From: Terrilactibacillus tamarindi | GTDB taxonomy: Bacteria; Bacillota; Bacilli; Bacillales; Sporolactobacillaceae | DNA: 64,000 nucleotides | Direction: 5' to 3' | NCBI RefSeq assembly: GCF_009718825.1 | Contig: NZ_WNHB01000006.1 | Coordinates: forward strand, 62,001 to 126,000 | Notes under the pieces: generated by a model | Databases searched by the model: none | Seen by the model: only the letters and a program-made list of their open reading frames with translations | What the model was told of the DNA's origin: nothing | Position numbers and translations under genes: made by a program | Part shown: one piece after another, positions 54,517 to 63,900 of the stretch | Position numbering within the stretch: the first letter of the stretch is position 1 | How the letters are laid out: every line of letters begins with the position of its first letter

Positions 54517-56177
54517 CCCACACTGAAGAAATCATTTTCTATCACTTTAATAATTCCTTTTTCTTTAAGTGCTTCATGGGCAGATAGACCATTTGCTTTT
54601 CCTTCCGAAACAATCAATCTTAAATCTTGCTTGTTTTGCAACTCCATTTTCTTTGGTAATTTAGTCGGTATAGGGCTACTTTCTTCTATATTTATAGACA
54701 GCTTAAACGCCTCTTTTACAATCCCCTTTATATCAAATTCTTGTCCTTGCTTTTCAATCACAGTATCAATACACTTTTTTGCCTTGCCTGGTTCAACATC
54801 CAACTCAATTAACTTTAAGATAGACTGTTCCCTCACGTTTTCCTTCCAATTTTTCTCCTGCTTTTTCTTCGCTTTTTGAATTTCTTTTATTTTATTGTTC
54901 ATAGAAACAGTAGAAAATTCCTGATTAATAAACCCTTCTACATCTATAGGTGCGATATCTTCGTATCTCGAAATAGCTTTAATGTCGCCACTTCTTATAG
55001 CATTAATCATCGGCTGAATTAGTTGCAAATTCTCTCTTGCCACTTTTCTTATTAATGCAGGAGTTATTTGTTCCTTACCACTGGAAATTGCCTTTACTTG
55101 AGCCATGACAAAAAGTTTAATCGCAATATCTGTTATTCCGCCAGATTCATCATATAAAATATCTTTAAACTCTTGTGTAAGAGCAGTTGGCTTTCTCACC
55201 CACTGATAATCCCACATTCCTTCGAGAATTAAATCCCAATTAAAATCCTTTTTCATGCGTTCTATCACCATATCCCCCTGACCACTGCCTCTTCGTGCTT
55301 GGCGGAGGTCGCCTCTTAAATAAGGAAGTGCCTTTGGTGTTCCTATCAAAAGAATAGGAGTTCCCATATTAGATAAGTAATGAAAGAAGTTCATCATTTT
55401 TTCTGCTCCACCAGATTTGGCAACGCTCAGCGACTGCACCTCGTCTATTACCAGTAGTCCAACCCCATGAACCCTAAGCATTTGAGATAAAGCAGGTTGC
55501 ATGGAGGCTATGGGCATTCTTGCTGAACCAAACCGCTTATAATAGCTTGTACCCAATAAACTATCCAAGCTCCTATATGCATCAATACAAACACCTTTAA
55601 TATTTCCATCGAATGAACAATCTAATTTAAGCCAGACCAACTGATACATATTAAAATCATTATTCTTATAGCGAGAATGAACAATAAGTTGTGGTAGAGC
55701 TGATAGTACCACATTTATCATTCGGCTTTTACCGATTCCTGATGGTCCCAAAATCGTCATTGCAGAAGACGTGCTTTTTAAATTGCCATTGTACATATCT
55801 ATGTTTGCGTTTAGAATCGACTTGTAGTTTTCGTGCAATCCTTGAGCGAATTCTGGTTTAAAAGGATTTTTATGAACATAACCCATACGAATCATCCTGG
55901 AGACCCTTGACTCCAAATCAAGCGTTTGAAAAATTGGCTGGTAATATTGGAATAATCGCTGGACAAGGTGCAGTCTTATATGACTATCCAAGTTACGTTC
56001 ATTTTCATTAAAAGGTGGATAATAGGCTAATTTATCAACTACCTCCTCCTTTGAAAGAATGGGAGGAAGAGCTTCGATAAAAGGATTGTTTCTGTATTCC
56101 ATCACTTCCTGGTCTCTATATTTTGCCATTACAGCTTCTCCACCGTTTGGAATTATTACTTTATTCTGTTTTTCCAT
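54513..56177 (-). CDS. tnsC: Tn7-like AAA+ regulator TnsC
   Basis: A 554-residue AAA+ ATPase, same length as Tn7 TnsC (555). Walker A LGPSGIGKSRMINV (about residues 144-157), Walker B GLLVIDEVQSLS, sensor region LIGTPKALPYL. It bridges the target selector with the TnsA/TnsB transposase; the last ~100 residues are the part that in Tn7 contacts TnsA. ATG at 56175-56177 overlaps the tnsB stop by 17 bases. Confidence 0.94.
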   Translation of the reverse strand: MEKQNKVIIPNGGEAVMAKYRDQEVMEYRNNPFIEALPPILSKEEVVDKLAYYPPFNENERNLDSHIRLHLVQRLFQYYQPIFQTLDLESRVSRMIRMGYVHKNPFKPEFAQGLHENYKSILNANIDMYNGNLKSTSSAMTILGPSGIGKSRMINVVLSALPQLIVHSRYKNNDFNMYQLVWLKLDCSFDGNIKGVCIDAYRSLDSLLGTSYYKRFGSARMPIASMQPALSQMLRVHGVGLLVIDEVQSLSVAKSGGAEKMMNFFHYLSNMGTPILLIGTPKALPYLRGDLRQARRGSGQGDMVIERMKKDFNWDLILEGMWDYQWVRKPTALTQEFKDILYDESGGITDIAIKLFVMAQVKAISSGKEQITPALIRKVARENLQLIQPMINAIRSGDIKAISRYEDIAPIDVEGFINQEFSTVSMNNKIKEIQKAKKKQEKNWKENVREQSILKLIELDVEPGKAKKCIDTVIEKQGQEFDIKGIVKEAFKLSINIEESSPIPTKLPKKMELQNKQDLRLIVSEGKANGLSAHEALKEKGIIKVIENDFFSVG

Positions 56178-58347
56178 ACGTTCTCTCCTTCTGCTTCTTT
56201 CTTAATAGGGCCATTTCATTTTCAAACTCTTCTGGTCCCTCTTCAGGTTCTTGATTATTCATTCTATTAAATGAAAGAACTTCTCCCTTTTCGTTCGTCA
56301 CTTTCTTATCAAGTTCAAATGCCTCATTTTCTTTGTTAATCATCTTTTCTATTTGCCTATTTTTACGAATTCCCTTTAGTTTTTGTGTCTTGCTCTCAGT
56401 TTCATCCTGCTGTTCCCTCGTCATTTTCTCTGCTTCTTGAACGATATTTTCTATCTCTGAAATTAAATCAATTTTGGATTGTAACTGTTCATCCTCTTTT
56501 TGCTTTTTCAGTAACTTTTCATATTCCTGTAAGTATTCAAACTCTTCAATACTCTTGTTTATGTGAACTTCTTGGTAATCCAGAAGGTGGCATTTCTCAA
56601 ATTCTTTTCCGTCTTCCTTCTTTATATATATGAAGTTTAAATTTCTTGGGTCATAGGATATATGAATCTTTTCTCCACTACCACTTATACGAACACGTTC
56701 AAAACTACCTTCTCTAATAAGATTTGAAGAAGTGTAAAATAACCCTTTGAATTTAATTCCTTTACCAGTTATATAAGCATTTGCAGTTGGCATCAGACAC
56801 AATTTCACAGTATCTTCTGAAACAGAACGCAATAAACCAGCACGATTTTTCATTCCCCAATTCCATAACTTTATTGGAATAGGCTCTATATCATCGCTAA
56901 TCATCATTTCTTCACGATTATAATTAGAAAGCCAACTTTGGTTATATTCGAGAATCGAATAAATCATAACTTGGGTAAATTGGAACAAATCGAGAACGCT
57001 ATCAAGACGATAATCTCGGCTTCCTCTCTTACGGAAATCTGTTTTCACAGTTCCAGGTAAAAATGGTTGTACGGATTTCTCATTAATAATTTGAAATTTT
57101 CTTTCTACAAAAGGTTTCATATCGGCTCTATAGGGACTTGTGTTCTGTACTTTAACATGTAAGGAACTAACAAGTGTCTCAACCATCTTACCCTGCAACT
57201 CTCGGTCAGCTATCAAAGTATCGCAAAGATGGCGGGATGGCCATTGCTCCTCTATAATCTCAATATCGTACTCTTTGCAAAAATCCACTTTATTACTTGC
57301 CGAATTAGCAAGAGCACTCATAGCCCCATTCCAAGAAGGTCCTTCTAAGCCCACATATAGTCCTGTAATCATCATGGAAAACTTGTCCACACAGAGGTAG
57401 ATGACGGGCCTTCCGATTATCCAATTTCTGTTATATCTGGAGACTAAGTAAACATCAGCAATGGTGGCATCAATTTCGTAATAACCTGGTCCATAAGCCT
57501 CTACTGTAGAGTTACCCAATAATGCTCTATGATTTTGCAAATACTCTTTCGACCCCTGCCTTGAGTATATTTCCTTCTTCAAGTTTCGCTCCTTATAAAA
57601 GAAGTATTTAAACTGTCCAAAGGTTGGAACTTCACTGGATGGTTTTAATATTGGCTTCCTAATGCCTCCATCTATCCTGTAACCATCTGCATAAAATTCC
57701 TTCCTCATTAACTGGTATGCAGTGTTTAAGGAGTTACCAGACTTTGTATAGTAAAATTTATTAAGTGCTATCCTAAATATCCGTTTCGTTTCTTCATTGA
57801 CATTTACACCTTCACCCACAATATCTTTATATTTTTTTGGTCTCCCCCTTTTTTTACCTGTTGCTTGTTTTTCCTGAGACCTCCCTATATTCTTGTAATC
57901 TGGCAAAAGGGCATTCATGTGTTTTCCCCTTTGCCAATATCGCCTTAAATACTTGTAGACTGTTTTATTACTTACTCCAAATTTTCCACTTGCCTTTTTA
58001 ACAAGTTCTGCACGTTTCTTTGCATTAAAAACTTCTGGTTCATTTTCTTTCTCCGCAATGGCTTTTATTATCTCCCATGCTTTATTCCGAATCTCCTTCT
58101 CTTTTTCATTAATCTCATTATCATTTCTAAAAATTTGGAAAGGGTCATCTTTAATAACGGTTGCACCTTTAATCTCAATATCATTAACAATGTCTTCTAC
58201 ATTTTTATATATTGGAGTGCTCTTGTTAGCATAAATATCAATCAAAACTGCAACTGTATAATCACTGCTAATCCACAATATTCTTTCAACGGTATCCTTT
58301 AACGAATCTCCCGTATAACCGATTAACGTATTAACGGTCAATAGCAA
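56161..58347 (-). CDS. tnsB: Tn7-like DDE transposase TnsB
   Basis: A 728-residue rve-fold transposase. N-terminal helix-turn-helix region KFGVSNKTVYKYLRRYWQRG and KRGRPKKYKD precede the catalytic core: first Asp in YEIDATIADVYL, second in IYLCVDKFSMMITG, Glu in ADMKPFVERKFQII. It cuts the 3' ends of the element and joins them to target DNA. TTG start at 58347 overlaps the tnsA stop by 17 bases; a TTG two codons later is an alternative. Slightly longer than Tn7 TnsB (702). Confidence 0.94.
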   Translation of the reverse strand: MLLTVNTLIGYTGDSLKDTVERILWISSDYTVAVLIDIYANKSTPIYKNVEDIVNDIEIKGATVIKDDPFQIFRNDNEINEKEKEIRNKAWEIIKAIAEKENEPEVFNAKKRAELVKKASGKFGVSNKTVYKYLRRYWQRGKHMNALLPDYKNIGRSQEKQATGKKRGRPKKYKDIVGEGVNVNEETKRIFRIALNKFYYTKSGNSLNTAYQLMRKEFYADGYRIDGGIRKPILKPSSEVPTFGQFKYFFYKERNLKKEIYSRQGSKEYLQNHRALLGNSTVEAYGPGYYEIDATIADVYLVSRYNRNWIIGRPVIYLCVDKFSMMITGLYVGLEGPSWNGAMSALANSASNKVDFCKEYDIEIIEEQWPSRHLCDTLIADRELQGKMVETLVSSLHVKVQNTSPYRADMKPFVERKFQIINEKSVQPFLPGTVKTDFRKRGSRDYRLDSVLDLFQFTQVMIYSILEYNQSWLSNYNREEMMISDDIEPIPIKLWNWGMKNRAGLLRSVSEDTVKLCLMPTANAYITGKGIKFKGLFYTSSNLIREGSFERVRISGSGEKIHISYDPRNLNFIYIKKEDGKEFEKCHLLDYQEVHINKSIEEFEYLQEYEKLLKKQKEDEQLQSKIDLISEIENIVQEAEKMTREQQDETESKTQKLKGIRKNRQIEKMINKENEAFELDKKVTNEKGEVLSFNRMNNQEPEEGPEEFENEMALLRKKQKERTYGKTE

Positions 58348-59176
58348 TTTTTATTTCACCCTGCCTTTCTTGCGGAACTATCTCTAAAACTTCTGCCGAT
58401 TGGTTTAATTCAATCTTCTTATTCATATCTATTTTTATCTGTTTTGTTGTTAATAAATGTTTAAATAACAACAACCCTGAACCAGCTTCAAGATTTAGTT
58501 GAGAATCAACTGAACTTGTTATCTCCCGAACTGGTCTTTTATTTTTATAGAGTGATTCCAAAAGAATTCCTGAAATATACGAAATATCACCTTTAGTAAA
58601 ATCCGTTGTTTCCTCTAAAAACCTCGCTGGATGTATCCACTCGATGTTTTTCGCCTTAACTATTGGAAGCTCCTTTTGGGTTAATAACGCCCAATCAATA
58701 CCTTTTTTCCAAAAATAACGTCTTATTAACTCGAAGCGTTCAATCACTGCCTTTCTTTCCAATTCATGACTTGCTTTAACACTCCTTGCAACATCATAGG
58801 TATTTCCGTCATTTCCCCTAACTGTAATTAGAAAGGTCGTGGTTAAAATGTAGGGAAATCCCGATTGTTTATCCTTAAATTTCCTTATATCTATATCTTC
58901 TTGCTCCCCAACTACTTCTTCAAAATCGTATAAAGGCACATGCTCTTTCACTTGTAAAATTGAATCGTCAAACTCAGTTAGGTAGAAGAATCGTGTTTCT
59001 ATATCCGACAGTAGGTGGACAATCCGATTACATCGCCAAGTTCTTAAACGACTGCTTCTGCCAACCGAGCCGAAGTCCTGCACTCGAATAAATCCTTTAT
59101 AGGATTCAAATTCTCCCTGTCCTCTACCTTCCTTTATATACCTTTGTAATTTTTCCTCGTTCCACTCACTTCTCAT
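58331..59176 (-). CDS. tnsA: Tn7-like TnsA endonuclease homologue with altered catalytic site
   Basis: A 281-residue Tns[21 protein letters not shown] and [22 protein letters not shown] at the N-terminus, and a winged-helix C-terminal domain. In Tn7 TnsA the 5'-strand nuclease uses Glu63, Asp114 and Lys132. Here Glu60 (SDIETRFF) and Lys134 (ARSVKAS) align, but the Asp position (Tn7 STDFLVD) reads LTTTFLIT, giving Thr114. The codon is ACC, and Asp needs two changes. The nuclease is therefore predicted inactive or altered. Its ATG overlaps the recombinase stop by 11 bases. Confidence 0.9.
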   Translation of the reverse strand: MRSEWNEEKLQRYIKEGRGQGEFESYKGFIRVQDFGSVGRSSRLRTWRCNRIVHLLSDIETRFFYLTEFDDSILQVKEHVPLYDFEEVVGEQEDIDIRKFKDKQSGFPYILTTTFLITVRGNDGNTYDVARSVKASHELERKAVIERFELIRRYFWKKGIDWALLTQKELPIVKAKNIEWIHPARFLEETTDFTKGDISYISGILLESLYKNKRPVREITSSVDSQLNLEAGSGLLLFKHLLTTKQIKIDMNKKIELNQSAEVLEIVPQERQGEIKIAIDR

Positions 59177-59975
59177 TTCTTACACCAGCTTTTCTGTTTC
59201 TATTAATTAGAGCTTGTACTTTCCCAAATACGACCTTATTTATCAACGGTTTATGATTCCCCTCGATAATCAAATCACTGTGTCTTAAAACACCTTTATA
59301 AAAATCATTCTTTAGTATCCCAACCAAGGCCTGTTTGCTAAATCTGTTCCCCCTACTGCTTCTTACCCCAGAGTTGTCTAAATACTTTTTAAGTTTCCCA
59401 AGACTGCGTAACTCCAAATACTTTTTGAAAATCAATTCGATAATGGCCGCTGTTTCTTCATCAACAATAATCATTGCTTTATCATTCCACTTATAGCCAA
59501 GAGGAGCATTCCCACATGCTTTATCGCCCATTTTAATTTTTGTTCTACGGCCTTTGTTGAGCTTCATAGCGATACTCATTCTCTCATATTGGTCGAGCAA
59601 TTCCATCATCCCATTAACCAAAAAGTCATTTGGATTTTTCGTGTAAATTCCGCTGTAATTAGGCTGTTCAATGCTGATAACGTCAGCCGAATGCTTCTGA
59701 AATTCTCTGTGAACTAAAACTTTGACTGTATCACTTCTCCAAAGTCGGGAGGTGTTTAATACTACAACTTTCTTTACTTCACCAAAAGAACTAATTAAAT
59801 CATTTAATCCGTCTCTGTTTGCAATCGTTCCAGAGATTCCCTCATCTCGAAATACTTCAATTAAGTCGTATCCATTCTTTTGGCAAAAGTCTATAATTGC
59901 TGATTCCTGCGTTTTTAACCCATACCCATCCATTTGAGTTTTTGTACTAACCCTTATATATCCAAAAACATCCAA
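59166..59975 (-). CDS. Serine recombinase, probable cointegrate resolvase
   Basis: About 269 residues. [14 protein letters not shown] carries the catalytic Ser; [13 protein letters not shown] carries conserved Arg residues; [13 protein letters not shown] starts a Recombinase (PF07508-like) domain that continues to about residue 250. It lacks the zinc ribbon of larger integrases. The start is TTG at 59973-59975 with GGGGGAAG 6-8 bases upstream, since the longer frame adds ten codons through that site. First gene of the operon and coupled to tnsA, an order unlike canonical Tn7. It probably recombines the site at 60024-60077. Confidence 0.88.
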   Translation of the reverse strand: MDVFGYIRVSTKTQMDGYGLKTQESAIIDFCQKNGYDLIEVFRDEGISGTIANRDGLNDLISSFGEVKKVVVLNTSRLWRSDTVKVLVHREFQKHSADVISIEQPNYSGIYTKNPNDFLVNGMMELLDQYERMSIAMKLNKGRRTKIKMGDKACGNAPLGYKWNDKAMIIVDEETAAIIELIFKKYLELRSLGKLKKYLDNSGVRSSRGNRFSKQALVGILKNDFYKGVLRHSDLIIEGNHKPLINKVVFGKVQALINRNRKAGVRNEK

Positions 59976-60023
59976 CTTGTTCTTCCCCCACTTATATGTA
60001 GTCAATTATTATTCATAATGTCT

Positions 60024-60077
60024 GACTTAAAAACTGAAAAAATATTGGACTATCAATGTCCAGTTGCTCTTTAAGTC
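60024..60077. promoter_or_regulatory. Candidate recombination (res-like) site
   Basis: Overlapping inverted repeats: GACTTAAA (60024-60031) with TTTAAGTC (60070-60077), AACTG with CAGTT, and GGAC (60047-60050) with GTCC (60058-60061). They lie 49-102 bases upstream of the recombinase start, where resolvase sites usually sit. Dyads are not perfectly concentric. Confidence 0.5.
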
Positions 60078-60163
60078 GTATGTTAATGAATTGGTCAATT
60101 TATTAGTTAGTTGCATAGCCCTTTTCGGTATCACCCCCTTGAATATAGTCATTGGGTATAAAA

Positions 60164-60215
60164 AATAGCCAGTAGTCAATCCAAATGGTTTTTTTTGGAA
60201 AGGCTACTGGCTATT
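60164..60215. terminator. Bidirectional hairpin
   Basis: AATAGCCAGTAG pairs with CTACTGGCTATT; T6 tracts on both sides. It may insulate the tns operon from the upstream genes. Confidence 0.75.
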
Positions 60216-60520
60216 CTAATTTTTTTATAAAAGTCGAAAGGGCTGAATCTTATCCCCCGCCCTTAGATGTTTTTCTTTTGTCATCATCTTATCTCAAGGG
60301 GTAACAAAACTCAAGCATAATTTGATTGAAAAATTCCAACATACAAATCCATAAGAAACCAAATCCCTTTATTCCGAGTTTCTTCTATTTATATATGTTA
60401 TATTTTATAAATCTGGATTCATTTATACAGGACCCTTGTTCTTTAAACTGACCCTCACCTTCCTAAGTCATCATACCTCAATAAATATGAAAGTAAATCT
60501 ATTCAAATAACAGGCAAAAA

Positions 60521-60554
60521 GAAAAGAACTGCAATAATTAACTCGCAGTTCTTC
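60521..60554 (-). terminator. Terminator of 60565 gene
   Basis: AAGAACTGC/GCAGTTCTT stem followed on the minus strand by T-rich TTTTCTTTTT. Confidence 0.8.
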
Positions 60555-60564
60555 TAAGACTGTC

Positions 60565-60837
60565 CTAACCCAAGTTCTTCTTAATTCTTATTCCAATCCT
60601 TTTACTTAGTTTTATATTGATAATCAGACCTCCAATACACATCACACCAATCACACCAGAAAACAGACCCATCAAAAATGTCATTTCTTTTGTAATATAA
60701 TCGCTAATATTTATTACCATAATAAGAATGATAAGGGCAAATATTGTTCTCCGATGGCTTTTCAATATTCTCATGCTCTTTTTATCATCTTCAAGATTAC
60801 TATTTATTCGATGGACTGACCGTAACATATTTAGCAC
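60565..60837 (-). CDS. Small two-helix membrane protein
   Basis: A 90-residue protein with two hydrophobic segments, TIFALIILIMVINISDYI and GLFSGVIGVMCIGGLIINI, and basic ends (KKSMRILKSHRRT, RIGIRIKKN). AGGAGG lies 8 bases before the GTG start. Not recognised. It is in the accessory genes next to the tns operon. Confidence 0.6.
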   Translation of the reverse strand: MLNMLRSVHRINSNLEDDKKSMRILKSHRRTIFALIILIMVINISDYITKEMTFLMGLFSGVIGVMCIGGLIINIKLSKRIGIRIKKNLG

Positions 60838-60938
60838 TTTCTCTGCCTCCTTTTTTGTCGTTGTATTTTATTATAGATTTAGCGAAGATATCTATAATCT
60901 AAAATAATGGAAACTGAAGGAGAATTACTAAGCCCTGA

Positions 60939-61121
60939 TTAATCATCTTCTAATAGGGGATTTTTCTTATAAACTACAAATTGCTTTATCTCCTCTTCCG
61001 TTAAGTCTTCTACATCGACATTTTTCGATTTACAATACTCCAGCAATGCCCGAACTTTGACTTTGTAATGTGATGGAACAGCATAGACACCATCATCAAT
61101 ATCAAAATCATCATCAAACAT
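60939..61121 (-). CDS. Small acidic protein
   Basis: About 60 residues (MFDDDFDIDDGVYAVPSHYK...) with an N-terminal aspartate run and VDVEDLTEEEIKQFVVYKKN. ATG at 61119-61121 has GGTGGTG 7 bases upstream. Could be a small antitoxin or adaptor; no recognised family. Confidence 0.55.
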   Translation of the reverse strand: MFDDDFDIDDGVYAVPSHYKVKVRALLEYCKSKNVDVEDLTEEEIKQFVVYKKNPLLEDD

Positions 61122-61160
61122 TATAAACACCACCATTTACCCAGATATATTCTCAACACC

Positions 61161-61703
61161 TCAATCAATAAAACATTTAAAAGCTCCAGCAATTTTCCAT
61201 TTCATACTTGACTCTCTTATGTTATTTTCAATATATTTCAAGAATGCACCATATCCCTCCATATATATTTTGCCCTCAATAAAGAACACCAACATCGAGA
61301 ATTCCACTCTTAACGAATCCCATGCTGACACCTTTACTTCGTCAGTAATAATATTGGATTGAAAACAAGGAAATCTCCCCTCTTCTGCCAGTTCAACTAA
61401 CTCTTTTAATGATGATAATTCAGCAATCACTACCGAAGCCGATTCAAAACAATCTGTGTCCCATTGCTCTTGAGGATACATCGAATATTGATATTGCATA
61501 AATTCCTGCAATTGTTCTAAGGCTACCGTTTCTTTAATCTCAAAAATGACTTCTTCATGAGTTTCATTTATTTCGTACAAGGTAATATCCAAGTGTTTAT
61601 TTAACTCATCTATCAATCCTTCTAATGTAACCTCTAACTTATCCAATCTTTTTTTATCAACTTCCAATCTATAACAAATTCCCATTTGCAGATATTGCCC
61701 CAT
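61161..61703 (-). CDS. Unrecognised protein of island accessory run
   Basis: A 180-residue protein (MGQYLQMGICYRLEVDKKRLDKL described at 1-23) with alternating beta and helix segments and many acidic residues. Ribosome site GGGAGAATA, with ATG overlapping the stop of the upstream gene (TAATG), so it is coupled to the DUF2442-type gene. No motif recognised. Confidence 0.65.
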   Translation of the reverse strand: MGQYLQMGICYRLEVDKKRLDKLEVTLEGLIDELNKHLDITLYEINETHEEVIFEIKETVALEQLQEFMQYQYSMYPQEQWDTDCFESASVVIAELSSLKELVELAEEGRFPCFQSNIITDEVKVSAWDSLRVEFSMLVFFIEGKIYMEGYGAFLKYIENNIRESSMKWKIAGAFKCFID

Positions 61704-62473
61704 TATTCTCCCTCTCCTTTACCTCTATCCTTACTTCCTTCTCCCTGTTCCTTTATATATTCAATCAACAACTTTTTCAGGTCCATTGATAAAATCTTAG
61801 AACTGCTTATTATTTCTTTGGGAGGTGTGTCTTCGATATCTCTCTTTGCATGTTTCAATCTATATTGATACATTCTCTTCATGGCATCGAGGTCAAAAAA
61901 ACCATCTCCTTCTATGTAACTATCAAATTCATCTTTCTCATATTCAGCAAAGTCCACTTGTTGTACCAGAATTTTTGCTTGAGTAAAACTAAGTTGAAAA
62001 TGTTCAATAATTTTCGGAAATGGTAAATCGCTCATGAAACTAACCGCTAATCGCCTTCTCTCTTCATCATTTGCTCCAGCAACAATAATTTTTATTGCTT
62101 GAAATAAGCCATTTTCATGCCCTTCCCAGTAGCCCATTTTATATTCTTCAGTATCTCGTAAACCCTTTTCCGCTTCATATCTTTCAACACTATCAATCGT
62201 TCCTTCTGCTCCATGCCCTATAACTTTGCCTAAGTAGGTACTGGATTGAAATAAAATTTCATTGTCAAAGTCTACACCATTTTTTCAAGCGACCGTACCA
62301 GAATTTTCATCAATAAATGCTGTTCGGAACATATCTATTTCATCACGAATCTCTGCTAACTTCCCCATATTATCATTTTGTAAGAATTGCTTGATATCTA
62401 AGAGCCGATACTCTCCATTATCAAATGCCAAAATTATTTTAAATGTGCCAGTAAATATCGATTTTACTCTCAT
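61703..62473 (-). pseudogene. DUF2442-type protein gene broken by TGA
   Basis: MRVKSIFTGTFKIILAFDNG at the N-terminus with GEYRLLDIKQFL and MFRTAFIDENSGTVA is DUF2442. It is followed by TGA at 62285-62287, then in the same frame KNGVDFDNEILFQSSTYLGK (the expected continuation GTVAWKNGVDFD) and on to MGYWEGHENGLFQAIK and a C-terminal helical part ending at 61703. The Trp TGG became TGA, a single change. A later ATG at 62137 could make a C-terminal product, but the gene is broken. SD AAGGAGAG precedes. Confidence 0.75.
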
Positions 62474-62524
62474 ACCTTTTTCTCTCCTTTCCATCCAAAT
62501 AAACTAAACTTGTTTTTATCCATT

Positions 62525-63352
62525 TCATCTAATAGAGCCAGTGATTTTTTGTATTCCACTAAAATAGTGGTTTCTGACATAATCCTCAAAGTTGCCATTA
62601 TTCACATACTCGGTTAGATTACTACATGTTTCCTCTAATTGTAGATGACTATTTTCCTTAAAATCATCCATATCTAATACAATTTTATCTCCAGGTAACT
62701 TAGTAAAATGCTCTATGAAAAAATCATCGATAGTTTCCAAATAAACATTACTAAAATCAGTGGTTCTGGAAAATTGCTCAACAAAAATTAATTTATTTTT
62801 AATGAAAGAACATATATCCTCCAATGTTTCCTTATTAATTTCTTGGGAATCTGTAAATAATGGTATATCTATGTAGATGAGCGGAATTTTGTTTTTTAAG
62901 CAAAATTCCCATTTTAAAAAATCAGATGTCTTCATTTTGAATATCAGATTATCTTGCTCTTCAATGAAGTGATTTTTTTCATTAACCTCAATTGCACAAT
63001 TTTGCATAAGTGATTCAGGGTTCTTTTCAAAGAAGCTAATTCCTCTAAATCCTGAGAAGTCAAACCTTAGAAAATCATTTCTACCTTTTCCACTTCTTAG
63101 CTCATGATGTTTAAACTGTGGGACAAAGTGCCAGTCAAATCTTATTTGATTTAAACCTCCGATTATATTACCCACGATATATTCCCATCGTTTACGATTA
63201 TTACAACCAGTACAATCACAGTTTTTTACCAACACTAACCCTGAATATTTACAAATACTATAATTTCTATTGAGTGTTGTGTGGTTATATCTCCAGTTCC
63301 TATCCCTGACAGTATCATCAATCATATTCTTTATTTCTCGCAAACTATTCAC
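62525..63352 (-). CDS. Unrecognised protein with CxC-x2-C cluster
   Basis: A 275-residue protein (MNSLREIKNMIDDTVRDRNW) with a cysteine cluster KNCDCTGCNNRKRW at about residues 43-56, then GRNDFLRFDFSGFRG and IPLIYIDIPLF. Possible zinc-binding or nuclease-like domain, not identified. GTG start about 10 bases after AAGGAG. First gene of the visible accessory run. Confidence 0.65.
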   Translation of the reverse strand: MNSLREIKNMIDDTVRDRNWRYNHTTLNRNYSICKYSGLVLVKNCDCTGCNNRKRWEYIVGNIIGGLNQIRFDWHFVPQFKHHELRSGKGRNDFLRFDFSGFRGISFFEKNPESLMQNCAIEVNEKNHFIEEQDNLIFKMKTSDFLKWEFCLKNKIPLIYIDIPLFTDSQEINKETLEDICSFIKNKLIFVEQFSRTTDFSNVYLETIDDFFIEHFTKLPGDKIVLDMDDFKENSHLQLEETCSNLTEYVNNGNFEDYVRNHYFSGIQKITGSIR

Positions 63353-63900
63353 CTGTTATTTCTCCTTTACTTCTTCATTTTCTTATTTGGCAATTGACAA
63401 AGAGTTTTCTTATGGTTAAAAGCACTTTTTCTATCCTTAATTCCTCTTAGTTCATTCCTTCCAAATTCTCTCGTAACTTGATTGGTGGTAATTATGGAAA
63501 ACCACCCGTTTTGTTTCAGTTTTTCAGTGACATTTCAAAAGAGTTTCCACTTTCTACTTTTCAAGGAACGCAAAAAAGACCATATTTATTCATTGTAAGA
63601 ACACATAGGTGGGAATATCCATAGGGGAAAAACCTTTCTGGATATAACCAAAGAACCTATATGAAATACAATAAATAAATACGGCCTCTTACCGTTGTCA
63701 GATAATAATACATTTAAAAATAAATGTATGAATTAGTTTCAAAATTTCTTTTAAAGCAACAAATTAATTTACGTTGCCTATGCTGATAATTTACACCCAT
63801 ATTTTTTATATGTCAATAACTTTTTTATCAGCTATTGTCTTACCAATTAATCTAATAAGAAACTTGCAGTCATCACTTTTAAGAAACTATAATACTATAC
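63353..63900. other. Intergenic region at right edge
   Basis: About 550 AT-rich bases. TACATTTAAAAATAAATGTA is a 20-base palindrome at about 63709-63728 and might be a terminator or operator. No gene or transposon end recognised. Confidence 0.4.

Larger units (their letters stand above)
60006..60564. other. Leader region of tns operon
   Basis: About 560 bases between the recombinase and the next upstream gene. Contains the candidate recombination site, a strong hairpin and the terminator of the upstream gene. No ORF. TnsB-type end repeats were searched for by eye and not found. Confidence 0.5.

Noticed and set aside
52633..60005. CRISPR-associated transposon (CAST)
   Set aside because: No cas genes, no CRISPR repeats and no spacer array were seen near the tns operon, and the TniQ protein is a long TnsD-type rather than the short CAST form. 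It is read as a protein-targeted Tn7-like element.
62285..62287. Programmed TGA recoding (selenocysteine or Trp)
   Set aside because: No SECIS-like hairpin follows and Trp is expected at this position in the family; a second unrelated nonsense codon in the same island favours decay.
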